A DNA stretch of 64,000 nt from Cercospora beticola (lineage: Eukaryota; Ascomycota; Dothideomycetes; Mycosphaerellales; Mycosphaerellaceae): NCBI RefSeq assembly GCF_033473495.1, contig NC_088935.1, forward strand, positions 3,658,001 to 3,722,000, given 5' to 3'. Shown in pieces: positions 22,606 through 33,139 of the stretch. The notes under the pieces were generated by a model that ran no database searches, was not told the DNA's origin, and saw only the letters and a program-made list of their open reading frames with translations. The position numbers and the translations under genes are program-made. Each line of letters begins with the position of its first letter. The first letter of the stretch is position 1.

Positions 22606-24806
22606 ATGAAGGAGCTCCACGACGCGCTCACTACCCTCTCACCTGTGGATTGGAGTGATGTGCCCACCGACGACCTCGAGCACTATGTCAAGTCCTGCTT
22701 CGCCTCGGCTGAGTGTATCGTCAACTCTGTCCCGCCCAACTCCGAAGGAACGCCATTCCACGCCGCGACGCCGTCGTTGAGCGAGCCCAATGCCGCCAAG
22801 TCGCACAAGGACATCGTTCCTGCCAAATGCCTCCCCCATCCGGCACACGAGGACTACGAAAAGCTGCACAAGAGTTGGGGCAAGCCGTATAAGTTCAAAC
22901 AGAATCCACACAATGTGAACATTTTCAAGATGGCCGGCAATGATCGCCATGGCGCATGTGAGTAGAAGCTGTGGCCGGACCATTCGCCGCGAGCTCGAGG
23001 GCATAAGAGGCCCAATATCAAAGGCTGTGGCAGAAAATGGTTCATTCTCTAATCGAGACTCTAGGGTTCGCGCGTAGCAGCGTACGTAAAGCAGCCACCT
23101 TGTGGCACCACCCCCTCCCGCAGTTCTGAGAAAGAGTGCTGTTGGCATCATGCTAAACCCAGACACCTGCCCGTCACTGCCATGCCTTTAGGACAATACG
23201 CTTACCTATCTTCGGTTGCATTTAGGTTCACGAGGGTCTGTCCTTCGAACGAATGAAACGGGCGATGATGCGTGAATTAGTGCATTCTTCAAAGGTTTCT
23301 GGTGGTCCCGGAGCAGGTGCAGTGCGCGGGATAGCGGCAGACAGACGCCTCGAGAGGTTTGATCTCCCTGGACTATCAGCAAAGCTTGAAGTGTACGAAT
23401 TGAGCGCGGCATTCCCGGGCCCAGTAACGCCAAGAGACTTCGTCGCCATGATCATGAGCAGCGACAATGCATTAACAGAAAAAAGTGCGGTCGCGGTGAA
23501 TGGGGAAAACTACGTGCCTCAGCATTTCATGGTCCTATCAAAGCCCGTTGTCCATCCCGATGCCCCAGTGCGAGCTGGCTTGGTCCGTGGGCAATACGAG
23601 TCTATCGAGCTGATTCGCGAAATCCCCCTCTCAGCCACAAAATCTACCTCTACAACGAGGTTACTGAAAACGCAAGGGAGTACGAAAGACAGAGAAAAGC
23701 ATGAAGGAGACGGCTTAGAGAAGTCAGACTTGAACCCTGTCGAATGGATTATGGTGACACGATCAGATCCAGGTGGCGGAATACCCCGGTTCCTAGTCGA
23801 GCGCGGCACGCCAGAGTCCATGCTCGGGGACCTGCCTAAATTCTTCGATTGGGCATGCTCGCTTGACGATATCCCACATCCAGACGATGACGCGAACGAA
23901 GAAGATGCGGTACCTACGCCTGGTGCAGAAACCGAGCCCGAGCGCGCACCGTCACAGTCACCTTCCGGCCTACACACGACTGCGTCTCCAGAATCAACAT
24001 TCAGTGGCCCAGCACCGTCCGGGGAGGCGCAAGGTGGCTATCTCTCGGGCATTACCAATGCGCTGGGCGCTGGTATCGAGGCGTATGCGCCCGCGGCAGT
24101 GTCGAATGCGGTGCTGCCTCATTTGAACCCGGAGGAGAGCTTATCTGACGACGAATCCGACACGTCTTCCGTAGACTCGTTCATGTCTGCGGAAGAGCTT
24201 CGCCGCGCGGCGTCAGTGCCAGAAATTGGAGACCCTGCGCAATCGACCGACAATTTTAGTATAATGAGTGGCGACCACTCGGAGGATACAAAATCCACCA
24301 AGGGCATGACGCATCATGAGAAAGAGGTCCACAAACTCGTCAAGAAACGCGAGAAACTCGAACAGCAGCTGGCAAAGAAGCGCGTTGCAGAGGAGCAAAA
24401 ACTTCGTGAAGCGCAAGAAAAGGAGCAGAGCGAGAGCGGAAAGGCGAGGGAGAAGATGGAACGAGAGTTGAAGAAGACCGAGGAGAAACATCGCAAGGAA
24501 CTCGAACGGCTCGAGCAGAAGAAGGCAAAAGAAGAGCGGAAAGCGGAAGAAAAGCGCACCAAGAAGGACGAACAGTACAAGATGTCACTTGTTACACGGG
24601 AGCGTGACGAATTTAGAAGTCAAGCAGACTTGCTCAGGAGGGAGAATGCGCTGCTTAGGGATCAGGTGGCTGAACTGCAAACGCGAAATACAACCATGGC
24701 GCAGCGGCTAGGGGCACTCGGTGGACCTGAGGCACTGCGAGGCCTCGATCAGGCATCTGAAGGAAACCAGAAAGCGACGAGTGTCAAGAGCACGCGCAGC
24801 AATTAA
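22606..24806 (+). CDS. DUF3074 (START-like) protein with C-terminal coiled coil
   Basis: Exons 22606..22957, 23065..23081 and 23226..24806, 649 residues. The middle exon is only 17 nt, encoding most of the WFARSS peptide. It restores the family block HGAWFARSSVHEGLSFERMK. The DUF3074 domain spans about residues 95-310 with GGPGAGAVRGIAADRRLE, VYELSAAFPGPVTPRDFVAM and VTRSDPGGGIPRFLVERGTP, ending DLPKFFDWA. This is a START/SRPBCC-type lipid-binding fold. A linker, an acidic segment and a long charged coiled coil (KKREKLEQQLAKKRVAEEQK and on) close the protein. Its role is not established; lipid or membrane binding is inferred from the fold. Introns are 107 and 144 nt. Confidence 0.85.
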
Positions 24807-25020
24807 TCCGCGCCTCAACACGGGATGAGGACGAGTTGGGCCACGTAGAATAGGCTAAATCGAGCTCAAATGTGGGGCGTGAGCTCACGGCTTGTCACGA
24901 GCCGTCGAAGTCCGACTTTAAGCAGACCCGACCCTTGCATTGATGTACGACTTCACACCTCGTGTCCTGTTGGAAAGCATTGTTGCAGATTGACCGTGGA
25001 CGTCCAGAACAACAAAGACC

Positions 25021-26857
25021 ATGGGCGGCAACGGCCCACTATACATGGTATCTGCGTCAATGCGAGCTGCTGCAGCACACGGCTGAGCTGACAGCGCCTA
25101 GGGCTTTGACTTGTCCACGCAACAATTGAAAGGCAAATCGTCCTTGAACACAACCGGTAGACCGTCGTGGCTGACGCATCGCAGGCATTGTCGTTGACTC
25201 CAATCTCAAGCTGATCCACGAAGCCAAAGTCGATTTCGATGCCGACCTGAAGAAGTATGGCATCCAAAAGGGCGTACTCACCAATCCTGCGGAAGGCGAA
25301 GTGTTCGCCCCGCCAGCAATGTGGCTGGAAGCCATTGACCTCGTCCTCGATCGTCTGAGGAATGCGGGACTCGATTTTAGTCATGTCAAGGGTTTGTCCG
25401 GAGCTGGCATGCAGCATGGCACAGTCTTTTGGTCCAATGACGCCGAAAGCCTTCTGGCCAATCTGAATCCCCAAGACTCTTTGACGAATCAACTTCAGCC
25501 TGGAGAGGTAGGCAAGTCGGCCTTCGCTCATGAGATGAGCCCCAACTGGCAGGATGCAAGCACGCAGGAGCAATGTGATGCTTTCGACGCAGCATTGGGA
25601 GATGCGGAGACGCTGGCATTTGTGACTGGAAGTAAGGCACATCATCGATTCAGTGGACCTCAAATTATGCGTTATAGGACCAAGTGGTCTTCGCACTATG
25701 AGAAGACTGCTCGGATCTCTCTGGTATCGTCGTTCCTTGCCTCCGTCTTTCTTGGTCGTTTTGCTCCGATCGATATCAGCGATGTGACTGGCATGAATCT
25801 CTGGAACATAAAGGACGGAACGTGGGACGATGCACTACTAGAGCTTGCGGCAGGTGGCAAATCCGGCATCGACGATCTCAGGAATAAATTGGGCGTCGTC
25901 TCGGGAGATGGCGGCCAATGGCTAGGCACTATCAGCTCCTACTTTGTCACCAAATACGGTTTTGCAAAGGACTGTCAAATCATCCCTGCAACTGGTGACA
26001 ACCCTTCGACAATTCTTGCGCTCCCCTTGCGAGCCTCCGACGCTATGGTATCTTTGGGCACGAGCACAACATTCTTGATGAGCACACCTGAGTACAAGCC
26101 CGATCCTGCCTACCACTTCATGAACCATCCCACGACGCCCGGGCTGTACATGTTCATGCTCTGCTACAAAAATGGTGGTCTTGCTCGAGAACAAATCCGC
26201 GATCAGATTTCGACGTCTTCGGATTGGGAGAGCTTCAACTCAACAGCTTTGTCCACACCAGCACTTTCCCAGCGATCGCCATCGGAAGCCCTACGATTAG
26301 GTCTCTATTTTCCTCGTCCTGAAATTGTTCCCAACCTTCCCTCCGGCCAATGGCGCTTCAAATACAACCCCGAAACGCAAGATCTCAAAGAAGAGCCCTC
26401 CGACTTCCTTCCAGACGATGCGCGCAACATCATCGAATCCCAATTCCTCTCTCTCCGGCTCCGTTCTCAAGCACTCGTACACGCCGAGAAAGATCCCGCT
26501 ACGGGTAAGACTCTGCCACCACAACCGCGCCGCGTATACCTCGTCGGAGGCGGTTCCGCAAATCCAGCCATCGCAAAAATCGCAGGGGAAGTGCTCGGTT
26601 CCGTAGAGGGCGTGTACAAGCTCGACATTGGCGGAAACGCTTGTGCTCTCGGAGCAGCATACAAGGCTGTATGGGCCTGCGAGAAAGCACAAGGTCAGAC
26701 ATTTGAGGACTTGATTGGTAGCAGATGGGATGAGAGTAGTTTTGTTAAGAAAGTTGCGGATGGTTACAGGGAAGGATTGTTCGAACAATATGGAGTTGCT
26801 GTGAAGGGTTTTGAACAAATGGAGAAGGCTGTGCTGCAGGCAAATGGGAGAAAATGA
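25021..26857 (+). CDS. xkiA: D-xylulokinase (FGGY family)
   Basis: Exons 25021..25047, 25102..25132 and 25185..26857, 576 residues. Two tiny 5' exons rebuild the phosphate-binding start [19 protein letters not shown]. The second intron begins with GC, not GT. Family blocks are [12 protein letters not shown], the central GTSTTFLMS motif, [15 protein letters not shown] and the ATP-site [19 protein letters not shown], plus the late [13 protein letters not shown]. The enzyme phosphorylates D-xylulose to xylulose-5-phosphate, feeding the pentose phosphate pathway, the last step of fungal xylose and arabinose catabolism. Length is normal for fungal Xks1/XkiA. Other sugar kinases of the FGGY family are possible but less likely given STQQLK and the HHRFSGPQI segment. 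Confidence 0.93.
25133..25184 (+). other. GC-AG intron of the xylulokinase gene
   Basis: Exon 2 ends ...TTGAAAG and the intron starts GCAAAT; it ends CTGACGCATCGCAG, with a CTGAC branch site. No nearby GT donor keeps the frame. The joined protein reads [15 protein letters not shown]. Confidence 0.82.
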
Positions 26858-27180
26858 TAGACTTGCTCGCTGCAAAATTATACGAGAAGGTCTTGATTTG
26901 CTAGCAATATGAGTTTGGGTGACGTGTACGACCTAGGACATGATTGGGGATCGCTGAACAGTGCAATAGCGCCTCGTGGCGCACATGTACTGGCACGACC
27001 ATGAATCACGTCTAGCTGCCATCTCTGTCAAATGCCATATTTGAGAGGTATGGCAGAGATGGTCTCAGATCGAAATAAGAAACATCGCTGCTCGTACCAG
27101 CTCCCATACGTATCTTGTGAGATCCTCACGACATTCGAGCTCAAGTGCAAGGCTTGCTTTGATCTGAATCTACGGCTGTA
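26858..27180. other. Convergent 3' intergenic region
   Basis: 323 bp between the xylulokinase stop and the SEA4-like stop. No feature seen. Confidence 0.45.
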
Positions 27181-30100
27181 CTATGTCACTGTACATAGAC
27201 ACCTGCAATCAGGCACTGGACAGACATCATGCTTCTCGAACCAACTTCGCGCATGATCGGCATGAAAACCATGCTCGCAGCTTACGCAAAAGGTCAGAAA
27301 TTTCGACATGACATTGCTAAATTGGGACAGGTCCTTCCCTCCGCCCCTTCTGTTAGGGTCTGGCGTCCCTAGCCACGTTCTACACAATCTAGAAGTACTC
27401 GTCAGTATGCATACGTATTCCAAATGGGTCTTGACAAAGCAGTTTCATCCGTGACAGCAATCACCACCGGGGTTTGGGAGAAAGGAGGAGTCATCTGGTG
27501 ACCACTTACCCACAACGAGGCATATGTCGCCCGCATTTCGGACATACTATTCCTGCAGCAATGGAAGGCAAGGCCTTTGCCTCGGGCTTTGCCTCCCGTC
27601 TTGTGGTACTGCGCCCGTCATATCTGGCAAGTGACAAATTACAATGGTTGCATCGAAGGGTGATTCCTCCGGCCGGAGGATCTAGGAGGTGGGGTGCATC
27701 CTTGGCTTGTGCCATGTGTCCGTATTGAACAATGAAACGGCTTCTTTCAGAGAATGCTCGCCAGCTTTGCATCTGCATGAAGTAAGTTTCCTTCCACATG
27801 TCGAAGCGCGCATCGTCAACATATTGAGGGTTAGCCAACGCAGTAGCCAAAACAGCCGTTTGCAGGTCATTGGTCTTGGTGATGTAAGTTTGGAATAAAT
27901 CCATGGATTGCTCGCCAAGTCCGGTGAGCAGGATGCCTTCGAGATCTCCATTCTTGATCGCTCTGGCCGTCTCGCTCTGTATGAAGCCGCGAAGCTCGGT
28001 GTCGTTCAAATATTTGAGACCAAGAGCAACACGATAGCCAAGGTGAAGGTAGTTCGTCTTCATAACATCTCTCCAATCGCCCGCTTTGAGGAATGCCAGC
28101 AGAGCTTTGAGTGCTGGGTCATCGGTATCAGCGGTCATCCAAAGACACATCTCGCGTTGCTCTTCGTTAATCCTATCTGCCGCAAGGAGTGCGCCCAGAC
28201 CGATATTAGGTATCGTCTTAGATCTGATGAGCGACCTGAGGAGATTGAGAGCAATATGCTTGCGCTCGTGCAGCACTGCCTGCACAACAGCTTGATAATG
28301 CAGTCCACGATCGGCAAGATCGCGGCACTCCTGCTCAAGTGCCTCCTGGTGGAACTTCCATCCGCACATCTCAAGGCACAATTGGCGAATCTCTGGATGA
28401 TCCGTGCGTTGCCCCTCGAAGGGTGGCAGGCCACGAGCGGCCACCAGATCAGCGACAGCATCTTCGAGCTTTCCACTGGTGAAGGAGAGCTTTCTATTCC
28501 GATGGTGCCCCATCTTCTCTGCACATATTGCAGCCACTCCGATGTAGCTAAGGTCAAGCTGTTGGCGCTCCGCGACCATTCCGTTTCGTGCGGCCTGCTG
28601 ACGGAAGCGATCAACACACTCCCACATACGCTCGAGCTGCCAATGCCCCGCGATGATTTTCAGATTCTTGCCACAGTCAAACAAATAGCCCCGACGACAT
28701 CGCTCGCGCTGAACTGATGCGCTCGATAGCATGTCCTTGAGCTGTGCAGAGTCAGGGGCGCACTTCAATGCTGCTTCTTCTGAGTGCCCTTGCGTTGCTT
28801 CGCCCTGGTAGGCCTGAGGCCCGAAGTCCTCGGCCGTTCGTTCGTGCTGGTTCGCCGTTTGTGTTGCACCGGAGTCCACGACCAGCTTCGGTTCCACAAT
28901 CGCCAAGTCATCATAGGCCAAACTCAGGTCATCTCGGGCAGTTATGGAGGATTCAGCAACTGCACGTGGAACACGTACAATGTCAACTTTGCGATCTGGC
29001 CGGAGCTGCAACACGTTCTGTGCGGCAGCATGAGGATCTGCCGATATCCAATCGAATGCGATGAGCGGCGGCGTACTGCTTGGCTCTGCATGTTCCTGCG
29101 CTGCGCGTCGCACAGATCTCACATGGGATACGTATCGGTTGTGATTCCACGGCTGGCCGCCGTGGGCATTGCTGGGCAAATACTCCGAGCCGCGCAGAAT
29201 GGAGCTGCGGCCTTCTGCCATGTCGACCACTCTCAGTTCGCCTCGACTGGAGCATATAGCTAATCGACCACGCTGCTGGCCGGAGTAGCGAAGGCTCCAT
29301 ATCGTTGTTGGTGAAGTGTCATCGACTGCGGGATGAAAGTCGAACACAGCACCGGCCGCTCCTGAACCTGAGCTACTCTGGGCAATCCAGCGCTTGTCCC
29401 AGACGGTCACAGAAGGGTCGCCCGTCGAGCCTGCGGAGGCGAAGTAATTGTCGTCCAGCGGATCGATGGCGATGTTGTGGACGTTGCGAGTCGCCACTTG
29501 GACACTACTGTTGCTGCCAAAGTCACTATCGCGGAGGTCGTACAGGCGGATGAAGGAGCGCTGCGCGGCGACTATGAGCTCGTCGGGGCGCGTAGGAGAG
29601 AAGCGCACGCTCGACACGACCTCTGCTGGACAGAGGCGGCGCAGAGGCTCCTGGCTGCTGCTCTCCTGCGGGGCCTTCGCATCGAAGATGTTGAGGCAGG
29701 CGTCAGATCGCGTGCGGTCCAGCGCTACGGCCAGCCAGTTCTGCGGGCCAAGGGCGATGGAGTTGCACTTCCTCTGCTGGCGCAGCTTGAATGTGGCAAG
29801 AGTCGCCGACTCACGTCCATCGTGGTTCAGTTGCACCAAGCAGGCGCTGCCCGAGACGAGGCCGAGGGCGACGATGGACTCATCAGTCTTGGACCAGTCA
29901 AAGGCGCCGAAGTTGGGCAGTCGGCCATAGCGGGCCAGCTGCTTGTAGCCAGCGGCACTTCGTCTCCAGTGCGTGATCTCGTGCAGTGCCACGCTCTGAT
30001 CGATCACGTCGACGAGCAGAAAGCGCGGCCGCTCGCTCGACGCGAACGGCGACCATCTCACTGCCGCTTCCATATGCGCGCCGTAACCTCGGCCGTCTCG

Positions 30101-30241
30101 CAGCACATTGCGTAGTGGCGCGAAACGCGGCCTACTGATGTCAGTCCTCTTGCTGGTCGCGGAGGACGCGATGGGTATGGTGGAGGACGAATCGTCGCGT
30201 GTCGCACAAACGTTTTTCCGTCCCCGAGGGTGACGTCTCAT
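27181..30241 (-). CDS. SEA4: SEA/GATOR2 complex subunit Sea4 (Mios-like WD40 protein)
   Basis: Exons complement(27181..27388, 27510..30241), 979 residues, with a 121-nt intron (branch TACTGAC, acceptor TTCTAG). The N-terminal ~400 residues form WD40 repeats (VRFSPTRPDELIVAAQRSFI, NIAIDPLDDNYFASAGSTG). A long alpha-solenoid middle follows. The C-terminus is the zinc-ribbon/RING module: CNHCNLSLARYDG, CPKCGRHMPRCGLCRTWLG (rebuilt by splicing), FCVSCEHGFHADHARSWF and CPVPDCRCLC. Sea4 in yeast, MIOS in animals, is part of GATOR2, which relieves GATOR1 inhibition of TORC1 at the vacuole. The start at 30241 lies 79 bp from the next gene's ATG; a later in-frame ATG at 30073 is possible. Confidence 0.88.
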
Positions 30242-30320
30242 GCTGTGCTGTGCATGGTCTACTTGATGTTCCCGGTTGCCTGCACGTGGCTATGAATCTA
30301 CATTCGATAGAAAGTCGTTC
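30242..30320. promoter_or_regulatory. Very short divergent promoter (79 bp)
   Basis: All the DNA between the start codons assigned to the SEA4-like and hydrolase genes. If both starts are right, core promoters must overlap the coding regions or one start lies further inside. Confidence 0.4.
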
Positions 30321-32033
30321 ATGTCACGCAGCGAGGATCCGCCGCCATATGGCGCTCCCAGCATTGCCCAATATCAACAACTGGGCTTGGACAAGGCCGC
30401 CGCTGGTCTGGCGCACAATGACCCGCGTTCATCTTCGCAAGAATCGCTCGGACCCCAGTTTGATGCGCAGCAACAACGTCGAAAGCTGCTGTTAATCTAC
30501 ATACATGGTTTCATGGGCGCAGAGACGAGCTTTCGCAGCTTTCCAGCTCACGTTCACAACCTCTTGACCGTACTGCTGTCCGACACTCATGTCATTCATA
30601 CGAAGATCTACCCTCGATATGCTTCACGGGGCAAGATCACCCGCGCCAGAGATGATTTCGGCCGCTGGATTGAGCCTCACCAAGACAGCACCACCGATGT
30701 GGTACTTCTCGGCCACAGCATGGGCGGTCTTCTGTCGGCGGAAGTGGTACTTGCACCGGGTACGCTTCCTCAAGGCAGCCCACTTCGAAATCGCATACTG
30801 GGAACAATCAACTTTGACGTCCCTTTTCTGGGCATGCACCCGGGTGTAGTCAAAAGCGGCCTGGCAAGCATCTTTAGCCCTGCCGATGAGCCACAGGATC
30901 AACAGCTTTCTGACACGATGCCTGGAACGTCGGAACCAAGTGCGTCGGCCCCAGCTCCAGGTACATCGCGGGTAGACACTCTGTGGTCGCCCGAACAGCA
31001 GGATCCGAACTACAATCCGTCGTTCGCCAACGACGTCATATTACCGGTCCGAAAGGGCTGGCGGAACGCATGGCACTTTATCAGCAAACATTCCGACGAT
31101 CTTACCACCGCTACGAAGAAGCTAGTGTCATCGCATCTCGAATTTGGCGGCGTCATGGCAAACTACAATGAGCTGCGGTCGCGGTATGCTAGGGTCAGGG
31201 CCTTGGAAGAGTCCGATGAGAGGGTTCGCAAGTCGGTTGTCGGGGCAGGCATTCCTCCACGAGTGCGATTTGTGAATTACTATACGGCTAGCACTGGTCG
31301 TCCTAAGAAGCCCAAGTCGCCTCATCGCCATGCGTCCCGCAGTCCCCACGGCTCGCGAAGTGCTTCGCAAGCTACGGATCGGCCTATGTCTTCTAGGAAT
31401 TCGAGCAGTGTGCAATTAGGTGCACAGCTTGAGAATCTTCATGTTGCGGACGCAGAGCGCAAAGGAAGCAGCGCCGTCGACGATGCATCCCGAGGAAGAT
31501 CGCCTGCTCCGCAATTGCCAGCCCGGAAGTCAGAAGCGGAAATGACACACAACGAGCGCGAACAATTGAGGCTTGAAAGAGAACGACAACGAATGGAAAA
31601 AGAGGGCCGCAGGCTACGTGGTGAGCCCGAACCATTGCCGGAGTCCACCAGCAGTACGGCGTCCCTTCCTACTGTTGAGATGACCTCACCTACAGACGTT
31701 CAGCCATCGAACTCCAGCTTTGTTTCCCAGACCTCATCTGCATACGATCAGAGCTCGCTCACTCCGATGGACAGTCGAACATCGACAGAGAGCCGCTCAG
31801 AGTCGCAGAAGCCAAAGAAGGACCGGATGTTTTGCACGCTGCCGCCCAAGGACTCTAACGGCGAGCGAGATCCTTGTTGGGTTCGAGTATTCATGCAGAA
31901 TGTAGACGAGGTTGGAGCGCATTGCGGTTTGTTCTTTGTGGACGAAAGATACGAGCGCCTGGTGGGAGACGTAGCGTCGCGTATCGAGGGTTGGGTGAAC
32001 GCAGACATTGGCAGCACGACTAGTTGGAAGTAG
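30321..32033 (+). CDS. Alpha/beta hydrolase (lipase-like), long disordered tail
   Basis: Intronless, 570 residues from the ATG at 30321 (MSRSEDPPPYGAPS). The hydrolase domain (about residues 55-290) opens with the oxyanion motif LLIYIHGFMGAETSFRSF and has the nucleophile elbow VLLGHSMGGLLSAE, Ser about residue 134. NFDVPFLGMHPGVVKSG follows. The fold fits serine lipases/esterases of the DUF676 or PGAP1-like kind; I did not pin down the Asp and His. The second half is disordered and charged (REQLRLERERQRMEKEG), with a compact end (DPCWVRVFMQNVDEVGAHCG). There is no signal peptide, so it is probably intracellular. Substrate unknown. It converges on EFG1 with a 92-bp gap. Confidence 0.82.
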   Translation: MSRSEDPPPYGAPSIAQYQQLGLDKAAAGLAHNDPRSSSQESLGPQFDAQQQRRKLLLIYIHGFMGAETSFRSFPAHVHNLLTVLLSDTHVIHTKIYPRYASRGKITRARDDFGRWIEPHQDSTTDVVLLGHSMGGLLSAEVVLAPGTLPQGSPLRNRILGTINFDVPFLGMHPGVVKSGLASIFSPADEPQDQQLSDTMPGTSEPSASAPAPGTSRVDTLWSPEQQDPNYNPSFANDVILPVRKGWRNAWHFISKHSDDLTTATKKLVSSHLEFGGVMANYNELRSRYARVRALEESDERVRKSVVGAGIPPRVRFVNYYTASTGRPKKPKSPHRHASRSPHGSRSASQATDRPMSSRNSSSVQLGAQLENLHVADAERKGSSAVDDASRGRSPAPQLPARKSEAEMTHNEREQLRLERERQRMEKEGRRLRGEPEPLPESTSSTASLPTVEMTSPTDVQPSNSSFVSQTSSAYDQSSLTPMDSRTSTESRSESQKPKKDRMFCTLPPKDSNGERDPCWVRVFMQNVDEVGAHCGLFFVDERYERLVGDVASRIEGWVNADIGSTTSWK

Positions 32034-32125
32034 ACCTGGAGAAAGTGCCCCTGAGCAGATCTTGTCTTGTGACCAGTGCAACCTTTTATCCACTTCAATG
32101 TGTTCGGAGCCGTTACTTGCAAATT

Positions 32126-32935
32126 TCACTCGAAGAAGTCTCCACCGCTTTCGTTGTCACTGTCGTCCTCGGGTGCCTCTCCGTCGTCCATGTCTTCGGC
32201 GGTCTGTTGACCTTTCTGTTTGCTTGGCCCGTGTGAAGTGTGGCTCAGCTCGGATTTGCTCGTCTTGTCCTCTCCTGGGTCTTCCGCCTCGCCGTTTTTC
32301 AGCCGCCCCTCACGCAGGTCTTTCAGCGTTCCAGCCTCCGCGCATCTCTTCACCACCTCCCACATCTCTCCGTCGCCTTGACGTTCAATTTCTCCACCAG
32401 GCTGCTCAGCAGTCGCGTCCTGCTCCTCGTCCTTCTTCCGCCTCGTGGGAAAAAGCGGCACATAATCCTGATCCAGTGGGTAGTACATAGCGTAATTCAC
32501 CTCATTCTCCCTCTCTTTGACTTTTTCTCGCAGTTCTTCGTTGTCTTCATCGTCACGCAATGCCTTGCGCGCCTTTTTCAGACGTCGCTCTGCTTTCTGC
32601 CGGTCGAAGAACCTGATCTTGTGCCATCTTGCAATGATGTCGTTTCGCTTCTTCGCATACTGCTCGCGGGCCAGGTCTTGCTCGGCAGTACGTAAGGCTC
32701 GCTCCTTCTCTGCGCGAACAGTAGCAGGCAATGCGGCAGATTTGGGACCTGTCAGCAGGCGACGCAGTGAGCGAATATTGGATTTAAGGTCGTTCACGGT
32801 GTGGGCTTTCTTGAACGATTTACTGCCCAGGTTGGCGGGCAACGGTTTATGGCTTTGTGAGTTGTTCGTGCGATGGCGCTTGTATGATGGACGAGATGTA
32901 GGCGCAGAGTCGGGGGCAGGGCGTTTTGTGGCCAT
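32126..32935 (-). CDS. EFG1: rRNA-processing protein Efg1
   Basis: Intronless, 269 residues from the ATG at 32935 (MATKRPAPDS); the frame extends to 32983 but the shorter start matches the family. The conserved core is KKAHTVNDLKSNIRSLRRLL, followed by an Arg/Lys-rich helical segment (IIARWHKIRFFDRQKAERRL) and YPLDQDYVPLFPT. The C-terminus is acidic. Efg1 is a nucleolar protein needed for early 18S rRNA processing and G1 progression in yeast. It shares a 204-bp divergent region with the isoleucyl-tRNA synthetase, a pairing of two translation-related genes that could be co-regulated (inference). Confidence 0.9.
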   Translation of the reverse strand: MATKRPAPDSAPTSRPSYKRHRTNNSQSHKPLPANLGSKSFKKAHTVNDLKSNIRSLRRLLTGPKSAALPATVRAEKERALRTAEQDLAREQYAKKRNDIIARWHKIRFFDRQKAERRLKKARKALRDDEDNEELREKVKERENEVNYAMYYPLDQDYVPLFPTRRKKDEEQDATAEQPGGEIERQGDGEMWEVVKRCAEAGTLKDLREGRLKNGEAEDPGEDKTSKSELSHTSHGPSKQKGQQTAEDMDDGEAPEDDSDNESGGDFFE

Positions 32936-33139
32936 CGTGCGAAGCACCTGAACAGTTGTATGCTGCGTGGATGTTGGATGCACCTAAAATCGTTCTGCAA
33001 AAACTGCCACAGGGTAAGCATCCGTCAGTGCTGCGATGCGCAAGAAGGAAGGCGCGCCTCGGCTCGGAGAAACTCCAACTCCGATGCACAACTTCTACCG
33101 TTCCAGGAGCAAGCATCGTCAAACATTAAAACGCGCGAA

